NCBI RefSeq assembly: GCF_012689525.1
Contig: NZ_CP051515.1
Span: 2,852,001-2,916,000, forward strand
Direction of reading: 5' to 3'
DNA: 64,000 nt
Source: Paraburkholderia aromaticivorans
GTDB lineage: Bacteria > Pseudomonadota > Gammaproteobacteria > Burkholderiales > Burkholderiaceae
Shown here: one piece after another, positions 41,354 to 48,051 of the stretch
How positions within the stretch are numbered: the stretch's first letter is position 1
How the letters are laid out: each line of letters opens with the position of its first letter
The notes under the pieces: generated by a model
What the model was told of the DNA's origin: nothing
Databases searched by the model: none
The model's input: only the letters and a program-made list of their open reading frames with translations
Program-made: the position numbers and the translations under genes

Positions 41354-42970
41354 CTAACGCACAAAGGATCGGTAAGACTTCCTATAGGTTGCAGCGGTCG
41401 AGCCGTGCAAAGCCTTGGCGACTCGTTCGAGCACGCCGTCCCAGTCGCCGCGTTGCGACTGCGTGAAGAGCCGCACGTTGGAGTACCAAGGACTGTCGTC
41501 GCGATCGCGCAACCAGCGCCAGCAACCGGCGAAGCGGTTGAGCAGCCACACCGGCTTGCCCATTGCCGCAGCCAGATGCGCGACCGACGTGTCGACGGAG
41601 ATCACGAGATCGAGGTTGTCGATCAGCGCAGCGGTATCGGCGAAGTCTGTCACGTCGTCCATCCAGTCCGTCAAACGCGCGTTCCACTCGGCATCGGCGC
41701 GCTTTGCGGGGTCATCGGTCTTTTGCAGGCTGATCCAGCGCACATCGGGCAACGCGAGCAATGGCGCGATTTGCGCGGGGATCAAGCTGCGCGCTTTGTC
41801 TTCCGTCAGACCTGAATGGCCACCGGCCCACACTAGGCCGACGCGCGGCAAGCCGGCATCGGGCAACATGGCAAACCGCGCTCGCCATGAGGCTGAGCGA
41901 GCGGGATCCGCATGCAGATAGGTGCCGGCGGGAATGTTGTCGAGTCGCGTGCCGAACGCCATCGGCAGTGACATCAAAGGGCAATGCCAGTCCCAGTCGC
42001 TCAGGTCGGATAAGCCGTCATCGAGCATCACGAGGCCCGGCAAATGCGCGAACGATTCTTCGTACAAGCGCCGCAGCGATGGCGGGCATATGTAGCCGAC
42101 GCGCGCAAAACGTTCGAGCGCCATCGGCAGATAGCGCACGAACTGCAGGCTGTCGCCATGGCCCTGCTCTGGAATGACAAGCAGACGCGCGCCGGATTCG
42201 GGCATTCCCTGGCTAGCGCTCGCGATGTCGAGGCGCGCGCCTTTCCATTGAGGCAACGGCAGTGTCGGGCGCGCTGATGCGGGGCGCCCGTCGGCATCGA
42301 CGAAATTAGCCCAACGGTCTTCGAAATACGGCCACGCTTCTTCATAACGGCCGGCGGCCAACAGGACCTGACTGAGGCTGGCACGCGCTCCGAGGTAAGA
42401 CGGCGAGAGTGCGATGGCTTGCCTGAGATGCCGCTCGGCCTCACTCAGCGAGCCGAGATCCTTGACGACCACGCCCAGATTAACAAGCGCTTGTGGATGG
42501 TCCGGCTTGAGTTCGAGCAAGCGACGGTAGACGACGGCGGCATCCCCGGAACGTCCCAGCACTTGCAGGATTACCGCCATGAAGAAGTGAAGCGGCAGTG
42601 AAGCCGGGTCGAGCGCAAGCCCGTACTCGGCCGTTTGCAAAGCGCTTGCGTACGCACGCAGTTTGATCTGGATAATGCATAGGGTGCCGTAGTACGCCGG
42701 ATCCGAGCGCAGTTCGAGCGCCCGCTCGACCCAGCGATGAGCCGACTCGATCTGATTCGATGCGAGCGCAACGAGCCCATGCGCGTGCAACGCGCCCGCG
42801 TGTCCGGGGTCTTGTCCGATGATCCGGTCGAGGAGCGTTCGGGCCATTTCGAATTCGCCTGCAAGGCGAGCCTGCTCGGCTCGATTGAACCAGGCATTAA
42901 GGGTTTCTTCGGATGGCAAAGCAGGATGGCTCGGCATGATCGGCGCAATGAGGAAGGGAGGCGGTGACAT
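41354..42970 (-). CDS. TPR-domain glycosyltransferase
   Basis: A 538-residue protein. Residues ~20-230 are tetratricopeptide repeats (e.g. PGHAGALHAHGLVALASNQ, DHPQALVNLGVVVKDLGSLSEAERHLRQAI, PSYLGARASLSQVLLAAGRYEEAWPYFEDRW). The C-terminal half is heptosyltransferase-like (GT-B): RLLVIPEQGHGDSLQFVRYLPM, VGLVWAGGHSG and VISVDTSVAHLAAAMGKPVWLLNRFAGCWRW. Such proteins glycosylate flagellin, adhesins or LPS. The start is uncertain: ATG 42970 or ATG 42937, neither with a clear ribosome site. Adjacent to the fucosyltransferase-like gene. Confidence 0.8.
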   Translation of the reverse strand: MSPPPFLIAPIMPSHPALPSEETLNAWFNRAEQARLAGEFEMARTLLDRIIGQDPGHAGALHAHGLVALASNQIESAHRWVERALELRSDPAYYGTLCIIQIKLRAYASALQTAEYGLALDPASLPLHFFMAVILQVLGRSGDAAVVYRRLLELKPDHPQALVNLGVVVKDLGSLSEAERHLRQAIALSPSYLGARASLSQVLLAAGRYEEAWPYFEDRWANFVDADGRPASARPTLPLPQWKGARLDIASASQGMPESGARLLVIPEQGHGDSLQFVRYLPMALERFARVGYICPPSLRRLYEESFAHLPGLVMLDDGLSDLSDWDWHCPLMSLPMAFGTRLDNIPAGTYLHADPARSASWRARFAMLPDAGLPRVGLVWAGGHSGLTEDKARSLIPAQIAPLLALPDVRWISLQKTDDPAKRADAEWNARLTDWMDDVTDFADTAALIDNLDLVISVDTSVAHLAAAMGKPVWLLNRFAGCWRWLRDRDDSPWYSNVRLFTQSQRGDWDGVLERVAKALHGSTAATYRKSYRSFVR

Positions 42971-43011
42971 GTCGCGGGCGATGCTGCCTGCCCGCGAACG
43001 GTGTGCGCGGA

Positions 43012-43377
43012 TTATCCTTGCCGTTCATCGGCCAGTCTGTAGGACCGCTCCGAAACGCCCTCACGCCAAGCGCGCAATCGCTTCGCCAGTTTCACCACCG
43101 TCAGCGCTCCGGCCACCTCGTCGGCGATAAGGTCGATCGTGTCGCACGGCTTGACCTGCGAGAGCATCGCTGGGTCCTTGACTTTGAATACCATCGTCAT
43201 GGCATCTTTGCCGAGGTTTTCCATGGGACCATGTTTGATGGTCAGCTTGCCGGCAGCCGCATCCACTTTTCTGACGTCGCCATGGGACATGGCGGCTTGC
43301 GCATGAACGCTCGCGCTCGCTTGTGCTTCACTCGCCTCACCCGCCGCGTACGCCGATGTGGCGAAGCAGCAGTTCAT
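43012..43377 (-). pseudogene. CusF-like copper-binding protein lacking its start and signal peptide
   Basis: The frame encodes the CusF/PF11604-type domain: GDVRKVDAAAGKLTIKHGPM, LGKDAMTMVFKVKDPAML, and VKPCDTIDLIADEVAGALTVVKL. This periplasmic fold passes Cu(I) to the CusCBA efflux pump. Upstream, only ATSAYAAGEAS, the tail of a signal peptide, remains; before it the same DNA is the end of a TolC-like gene in another frame. ATG 43377 is in frame but has no ribosome site and no signal sequence, so export is impossible as encoded. Best explained as a deletion that removed the start of cusF together with the end of the tolC-like gene. Confidence 0.7.
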
Positions 43378-43543
43378 CTGAGTGGGTTTTGCGGATCGGC
43401 ACGACTTCGTTGCGATAGTGCTTCGCGAGGTCGTAGCCGGACACGTAGGTTGAATACGCTTCGCGCCCTTCAGAACGCGCGTTGATGGCGGTCTCGACAA
43501 CGCGATTCGCCGACTGCCTATAGATCGCCTCAGCGCGCGTCAC
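43337..43543 (-). pseudogene. Fragment of TolC/CusC-family outer-membrane efflux protein
   Basis: The 68-codon frame contains IYRQSANRVVETAINARSEG and REAYSTYVSGYDLAKHYRNE, then VVPIRKTHSDELLLR, a recognisable late segment of TolC-like proteins (which usually read EVVPLRKTISEENLLRYNGM). Everything before and after is missing: the N-terminal ~350 residues are absent, and the homology stops at LLLR where CusF-like sequence begins in another frame. It is a dead remnant of a copper-efflux operon. Confidence 0.75.
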
Positions 43544-43606
43544 TCGATGCCACGCATGACGGCTTTGAGTGCGCCGATACGATTTCAGCCACCGACGAAA
43601 ACCTGC

Positions 43607-43637
43607 TTGACCTTACCGCCGTGGGAAGGTCCACGCT
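43607..43637 (+). promoter_or_regulatory. CueR-type (MerR family) copper-responsive promoter
   Basis: A -35 TTGACC at 43607-43612 is followed by a 19-bp spacer, as in MerR-family promoters. The operator ACCTT-ACCGCCGTGGG-AAGGT spans 43610-43630; its arms are ACCTTAC and GGAAGGT, one mismatch from the CueR consensus ACCTTCC-N7-GGAAGGT. It precedes the copper chaperone gene by 37 bp. No cueR gene is in the window. Confidence 0.8.
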
Positions 43638-43667
43638 TGAGTCATGACTTCTCATCGGAGGTAGGAA

Positions 43668-43865
43668 ATGGAAATTGCCATCCCGGATATGTCGTGCAGC
43701 GGTTGCGCCAACGCCATCACACGTGCAGTCACGAGTCTCGACCCTGCAGCGAAGCTCGAAGTCGATGTCCCCGTTAAAATCGTCAAGGTCACGTCGACGC
43801 TGGCGGCCGGACAACTCATCGAGGCCATCGAGGCGGCAGGCTTTCATCCGTCGCTGAGAGCCTGA
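43668..43865 (+). CDS. HMA-domain copper chaperone (CopZ-like)
   Basis: A 65-residue single heavy-metal-associated domain. MEIAIPDMSCSGCANAITRAV contains the MxCxxC Cu(I)-binding motif, and the ferredoxin-like beta-alpha-beta pattern fills the rest (KLEVDVPVKIVKVTSTL, then LIEAIEAAGFHPS). It carries Cu(I) in the cytoplasm, usually to a CopA-type ATPase or CueR. GGAGG lies upstream of the ATG. It is the first gene behind the CueR-type promoter, with the DUF305 gene following by 30 bp. Confidence 0.9.
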   Translation: MEIAIPDMSCSGCANAITRAVTSLDPAAKLEVDVPVKIVKVTSTLAAGQLIEAIEAAGFHPSLRA

Positions 43866-43895
43866 CGGACACCCTTTACCCAACGGACATTCACT

Positions 43896-44291
43896 ATGAA
43901 AAAACTTCGCGCCTTTCGTGCCCTTTGCCTGTTCAGCGGCTTTGCGTTTGCTGTCGCGGCGGTGCCGGTCCACGCCCAGCAACCGGCCGCCATGCCTGGC
44001 ATGGACATGTCAAAGTCAGCGGATGCCGACGCCGGCGATGCGACGCAAGCCTTCAAGGCCGCCGACGACAAAATGATGCACGACATGAGCGCCGACTATA
44101 CGGGCAACGCCGACAAGGACTTTGTCGCTCACATGATTCCGCATCATCAAGGGGCGATCGAAATGGCGCAGGTCGAGTTGAAGTACGGCAAGGACCCGGA
44201 CTTGAAGCGGCTGGCCAGAAACATCATCAAGGCGCAGCATGATGAAATCGCGTTCATGAAGAGTTGGCAGGCGAAGCACGGGGTGAAGTGA
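43896..44291 (+). CDS. DUF305 family exported protein (CopM-like)
   Basis: A 131-residue protein with signal peptide (MKKLRAFRALCLFSGFAFAV, cleavage after VHAQ, about residue 28) and a Met-rich mature start (MPGMDMSK). The DUF305 core follows: AADDKMMHDMSADYTGNADKDF, then AHMIPHHQGAIEMAQVELKYGKDPDLKRLA, with the His pair in MIPHHQGAIEMA. DUF305 proteins such as CopM bind copper in the periplasm. It is co-transcribed with the copper chaperone behind the CueR-type promoter, which supports the role. Confidence 0.9.
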   Translation: MKKLRAFRALCLFSGFAFAVAAVPVHAQQPAAMPGMDMSKSADADAGDATQAFKAADDKMMHDMSADYTGNADKDFVAHMIPHHQGAIEMAQVELKYGKDPDLKRLARNIIKAQHDEIAFMKSWQAKHGVK

Positions 44292-44351
44292 AGCCGGCGC
44301 ACTTGATCGCGCGGCAAGTGGTCTAGGCGCCTCGATCGTCGAACGATCCGT

Positions 44352-45371
44352 CTATGGCTCTGCCGCCGCGCCGGCAGAAACCGCAGACATACCGGCCATC
44401 TCGCCCCGGCTCCGCCGCCACCCCGCCGGCGGCATCCCGAACTCGCGCTTGAAAGCCCGATTGAACGCCGCCTCCGACTCATATCCCACCTGATCCGCCA
44501 CCGCCGCCAGCGACTTCGTCCCGCCACGCAACTCCTGCGCGGCGATCTGCAAACGCCAATGCGCGAGATACTGCATAGGCGGCTGACCGAGCAACTGCGT
44601 GAATCGCTGCGCCAGCGCGGAGCGGGACAAGCCCGCTTTGCGCGCCAACTCGTCGACCGTCCACCCGTGCGCCGGCTGCGCATGCATCAACGCCAGCGCA
44701 CGACCGACAAACCGGTCCCCCACGCCCGCGAGCCAGCCCTTCCGATCGGACGGCAGCGCATCGATGCAACGCCGCACTGCCTCCACGAAAAGCAGCTCCG
44801 ATAGCCGCGCAAGAACGATCGCGCTGCCTACGCGCCATTCCGCCGCCTCGGCCGCCGCGAACCGTAACGACGATTCGAGCCACGCGGACTGCGGGTCGTT
44901 GCGCATGTCGACCTTGAAGATGCGAGGCAGCGCGGATAGCACCGGGTTGCTCAACGTGTCGTCGCACGCGAGAAAACCGCACACCAGACGCGTACGGTCT
45001 CCACCACCGCCGTAGCGAAGCGCCATCAACTGACCCGGTGAATTCCGCAGCTGACTCTCGAGCAGTTCGCCAGTGGGTCCGGGCGTGACGTCGAGCGAAC
45101 TGCCAAGCAGATGCGCTTCGCCTTGCGGCACGACAAGCAGTTCGCCGGCAGCGACGTAAATAGCGGACTCAGGGTCGTCCGGGAGCGCAGCCCAGCAGCC
45201 TCCCTCGGTGATCAGATGGTAGGAGACGATACGTTCGGCCGGAGGAAGGAAGCTGCCGCACAACGCTGCGTCCGCCTGGCCGTACAAACACCAGGGCGCG
45301 GTGAAGTCGCCATTTAAATACACCGCACCACCAAGGCGAACCAGGCGGAGCACGTCGGAGAGAGCGTCCAT
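44352..45371 (-). CDS. AraC-family regulator with cupin sensor domain
   Basis: A 339-residue regulator with the AraC_binding/cupin_6 type sensor: DVLRLVRLGGAVYLNGDFTAPW at the N-terminus, YHLITEGGCWAALPDD and VPQGEAHLLGS in the barrel. The DNA-binding pair occupies about residues 225-320 (ALMHAQPAHGWTVDELARKAGLSRSALAQRF, VADQVGYESEAAFNRAFKREFGMPPAGWRR). Such regulators commonly sit next to the small oxidoreductase or transporter they control. Here the divergent gene is a methyltransferase, the likeliest target. Convergent with the DUF305 gene. Confidence 0.9.
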   Translation of the reverse strand: MDALSDVLRLVRLGGAVYLNGDFTAPWCLYGQADAALCGSFLPPAERIVSYHLITEGGCWAALPDDPESAIYVAAGELLVVPQGEAHLLGSSLDVTPGPTGELLESQLRNSPGQLMALRYGGGGDRTRLVCGFLACDDTLSNPVLSALPRIFKVDMRNDPQSAWLESSLRFAAAEAAEWRVGSAIVLARLSELLFVEAVRRCIDALPSDRKGWLAGVGDRFVGRALALMHAQPAHGWTVDELARKAGLSRSALAQRFTQLLGQPPMQYLAHWRLQIAAQELRGGTKSLAAVADQVGYESEAAFNRAFKREFGMPPAGWRRSRGEMAGMSAVSAGAAAEP

Positions 45372-45609
45372 CGTTGTCCAGGAACTTCGGCGTCCTGCGC
45401 AAAAGATCTGGACGCCTGGTCATTCATCGATTTAACAGCCGCACTGATACTAGCATTCATGCGAATCCCTTACAACAATGTTAAGGAATCTTGAATGAAC
45501 CGAATACTTAACCGCAATTAAGGAGGCACCACATGAATTCATGAACCCTGGCGCACCCGTCGCAATACCACTAGCGTGCATCGCACAACTTTTTCTCTGG
45601 AGCATCCCC

Positions 45610-46446
45610 ATGTCTGAAGTCCATTCTTCTTCATCACAAACCTCCGAATTCGCTGACGTCAAAGCGCGCCAGCACGCCGCGTGGGAAACGGGCAATTACG
45701 CCGTCGTCGGCACGACGCTGCAAATCGTCGGAGAAAACCTGTGCGAAGCACTCGACCTGCGCGCCGGCAGCCGCGTGCTCGATGTCGCGGCAGGAAACGG
45801 CAACGGCACGCTCGCCGCCGCGCGCCGTTGGTGCGACGTCACGTCGACCGACTATGTGGCCTCGCTGCTCGACGCCGGGAAGGCTCGCGCGCAAGCGGAA
45901 GGTCTGACAACAGTGCAGTTCCGCGAAGCCGATGCCGAAGCGCTGCCCTACCCGGACGCCTCCTTCGATGTCGTCATGTCGACCTTCGGCGTCATGTTCA
46001 CGCCCAATCAGGAGAAAGCGGCAAGCGAACTGGCGCGCGTGTGCAAACCCGGCGGCAAGATCGGCCTCGCGAACTGGACGCCCGATAGCTTCATCGGCCA
46101 GGTGTTCAAGACGATCGGCAAATACCTGCCTCCGCCGCCTGGCCTCAAGTCGCCGGCGCTGTGGGGCACCCGGGCGCGGCTCGACGAGCTCTTTCACGGC
46201 AGTGTGCGTAGTGTCGCCGTAACGAGCCGCGAATTCATGTTCCGTTACCACTCGCCGGCGCATTGGCTCGAGGTGTTCCGGACTTACTACGGCCCGATCA
46301 ACAAGGCATTCGCCGCGATGGACGGCGAACGGCAAGCGGCCTTCCAGCTCGATCTCATGACGCTGATGGAAAGCCGCAACCGTTCCGGCGACGGGACACT
46401 CGTGCTGCCCAGCGAGTATCTCGAGATCGTGATGGTGCGGCAATGA
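45610..46446 (+). CDS. Class I SAM-dependent methyltransferase
   Basis: A 278-residue UbiE/COQ5-like methyltransferase. Motif I is VLDVAAGNGNGTLAAARR, motif II near STDYVASLL, then FREADAEALPYPDASFDVVMSTFGVMF and the post-motif ELARVCKPGGKIGLANW. Small-molecule O-, C- or N-methylation is expected; substrate unknown. ATG 45610 is used because GGAG lies 7 nt upstream and the homology starts soon after; an ATG at 45541 is possible but would add an unconserved hydrophobic stretch. Divergent from the AraC regulator. Confidence 0.85.
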   Translation: MSEVHSSSSQTSEFADVKARQHAAWETGNYAVVGTTLQIVGENLCEALDLRAGSRVLDVAAGNGNGTLAAARRWCDVTSTDYVASLLDAGKARAQAEGLTTVQFREADAEALPYPDASFDVVMSTFGVMFTPNQEKAASELARVCKPGGKIGLANWTPDSFIGQVFKTIGKYLPPPPGLKSPALWGTRARLDELFHGSVRSVAVTSREFMFRYHSPAHWLEVFRTYYGPINKAFAAMDGERQAAFQLDLMTLMESRNRSGDGTLVLPSEYLEIVMVRQ

Positions 46447-46767
46447 ACGGGGTCGGCCGCGTACTGGCCGGCGCGGCTGTCTACTTTTTCGATCGATGGC
46501 CACAGGCCAGCGTCGTCGGCTTGCGGTGTATGTCGCTAGCTTTCGGCCTGCCGCTGTTTTCGTCCGTTTGTTTCTTCGGTCTTCGGTTCGTTCTCGCCAG
46601 CTTCGGGCTGATGTCTTAGGCTTCGCCGTTGCATCCAACCCGCTTTTTCCCGGCTTCGTCCTTTGCGGACGAAGCCGGATGTCCGCCAGATCGCGTGCGC
46701 GTTTGCCTTCGCGTTCGCGTAAGCGCCGTTCGTCGAACTGTTACGACGACCCTGCTGGATCGTTCGG
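46447..46767. other. Convergent intergenic region with hairpin
   Basis: About 321 bp between the methyltransferase and prpF ends. No real gene: the open frames here have no start signals. The only structure is the hairpin at 46650-46678. Confidence 0.6.
46650..46678. terminator. Perfect 12-bp hairpin between convergent genes
   Basis: CCGGCTTCGTCC (46650-46661) and GGACGAAGCCGG (46667-46678) with a TTTGC loop. It lies about 90 bp after the prpF stop and 204 bp after the methyltransferase stop. No U-tract after it on either strand; position suggests a bidirectional terminator. Confidence 0.55.
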
Positions 46768-47955
46768 TCACCGCTCCTGCGGCACCCGCACCCAGCCTTC
46801 CATCAGCACCCGCGCGCTGCGGCTCATGATGGCCTTGGTGACCGTCCACTCGCCGCCGCTCTCGCTCGCCTCGGCACCGACCCGCAACGTCCCCGACGGA
46901 TGCCCGAAGCGCACCGACTCCTTCGTGCCACCGCCCGCTGCGAGATTCACTAGCGTCCCCGAAATCGCCGCCGCCGTGCCGATCGCCACCGCGGCCGTGC
47001 CCATCATCGCGTGATGCAGCTTGCCCATCGACATCGCCCGCACCAGCAGATCGACGTCGCCCGCGCCAATCTGCTTGCCGCTCGACGCCACATACGCAGC
47101 CGGCTTCGCGACAAAGGCGACCTTCGGCGTATGCTGCCGTGTCGCGATCTCGTCGAGGTTCTTGATGAGCCCCATGCGCAACGCCCCATGCGCGCGGATC
47201 GTCTCGAACATCGCGAGCGCCTTGTCGTCGCTATTGATCGCGTCCTGCAACTCCGTGCCCTTGTAGCCGATCGATTCCGCATCGACGAAGATGGTCGGAA
47301 TGCCCGCGTTGATCATGGTCGCTTTCAGCGTGCCGACGCCCGGCACTTCCAGATCGTCCACCAGATTGCCGGTTGGGAACATGGAGCCGCCCGCGCCCTC
47401 TTCTTCCGCGGCCGGATCCATGAATTCGAGTTGCACTTCCGCGGCCGGAAACGTGACGCCGTCGAGTTCGAAGTCGCCGGTTTCCTGCACGGCGCCATCG
47501 GTCATCGGCACGTGTCCGATGATCGTCTTGCCGATATTCGCCTGCCAGATGCGCACGACAGCCACGCCGTCGCGCGGAATCCGGCTCGGGTCGACGAAAC
47601 CCGCGCTGATCGCGAACGGCCCCACGGCGGCCGAGAGATTGCCGCAATTACCGGTCCAATCGATGAACGCCTTATCGATCGATACCTGCCCGAACAGGTA
47701 ATCCACATCGTGACCGGGACGGCTGCTTTTGGCGATGATCACCGTCTTGCTGGTGCTCGACGTCGCGCCGCCCATGCCGTCGATCTGCTTGCCGTACGGA
47801 TCGGGGCTGCCGATCACGCGCATCAGCAGCGCGTCGCGCGCGGCGCCGGGCACCTGGGCCGCTTCGGGCAAATCCTGCAGGCGGAAGAACACGCCCTTGC
47901 TGGTGCCGCCACGCATGTAGGTGGCCGGAATCTTGATCTGGGGTTGGTGAGCCAT
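46768..47955 (-). CDS. prpF: 2-methylaconitate cis-trans isomerase PrpF
   Basis: A 395-residue PrpF protein. PATYMRGGTSKGVFFRLQDLP is the family start, IDGMGGATSSTSKTVI holds the active-site loop, DWTGNCGNLSAAVGPFAI the catalytic Cys region, and GVPTIFV-like GIPTIFVDAESIGYKG follows. It isomerises trans- to cis-2-methylaconitate, which lets the AcnD route replace PrpD in propionate oxidation. ATG 47955 is the family start; the frame runs 16 codons further upstream into a hairpin. Third gene of the prp operon, 97 bp after acnD, with a 20-bp inverted repeat in that gap. Confidence 0.95.
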   Translation of the reverse strand: MAHQPQIKIPATYMRGGTSKGVFFRLQDLPEAAQVPGAARDALLMRVIGSPDPYGKQIDGMGGATSSTSKTVIIAKSSRPGHDVDYLFGQVSIDKAFIDWTGNCGNLSAAVGPFAISAGFVDPSRIPRDGVAVVRIWQANIGKTIIGHVPMTDGAVQETGDFELDGVTFPAAEVQLEFMDPAAEEEGAGGSMFPTGNLVDDLEVPGVGTLKATMINAGIPTIFVDAESIGYKGTELQDAINSDDKALAMFETIRAHGALRMGLIKNLDEIATRQHTPKVAFVAKPAAYVASSGKQIGAGDVDLLVRAMSMGKLHHAMMGTAAVAIGTAAAISGTLVNLAAGGGTKESVRFGHPSGTLRVGAEASESGGEWTVTKAIMSRSARVLMEGWVRVPQER

Positions 47956-47976
47956 AAAAGTCGTGTCCTGATGTTG

Positions 47977-48023
47977 GCGGGACGGGGCGCAATGGCATGA
48001 CACGCCATTGCGCCCCGTCCCGC
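47977..48023. repeat. 20-bp perfect inverted repeat between acnD and prpF
   Basis: Positions 47977-47996 (starting GCGGGACGGGG) are the exact reverse complement of 48004-48023, with a 7-nt loop (47997-48003). It begins 29 bp after the acnD stop and ends 22 bp before the prpF ATG. In RNA it would be a very stable hairpin just upstream of the prpF ribosome site. No U-tract follows. Confidence 0.85.
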
Positions 48024-48051
48024 GTTAAAACGTACACCGCCTTAATTCACC

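Noticed and set aside
45470..45491. Imperfect inverted repeat GAATCCCTTA/TTAAGGAATC between the AraC and methyltransferase genes
   Set aside because: The arms do not pair cleanly and no second copy was seen, so it is not listed as an operator.
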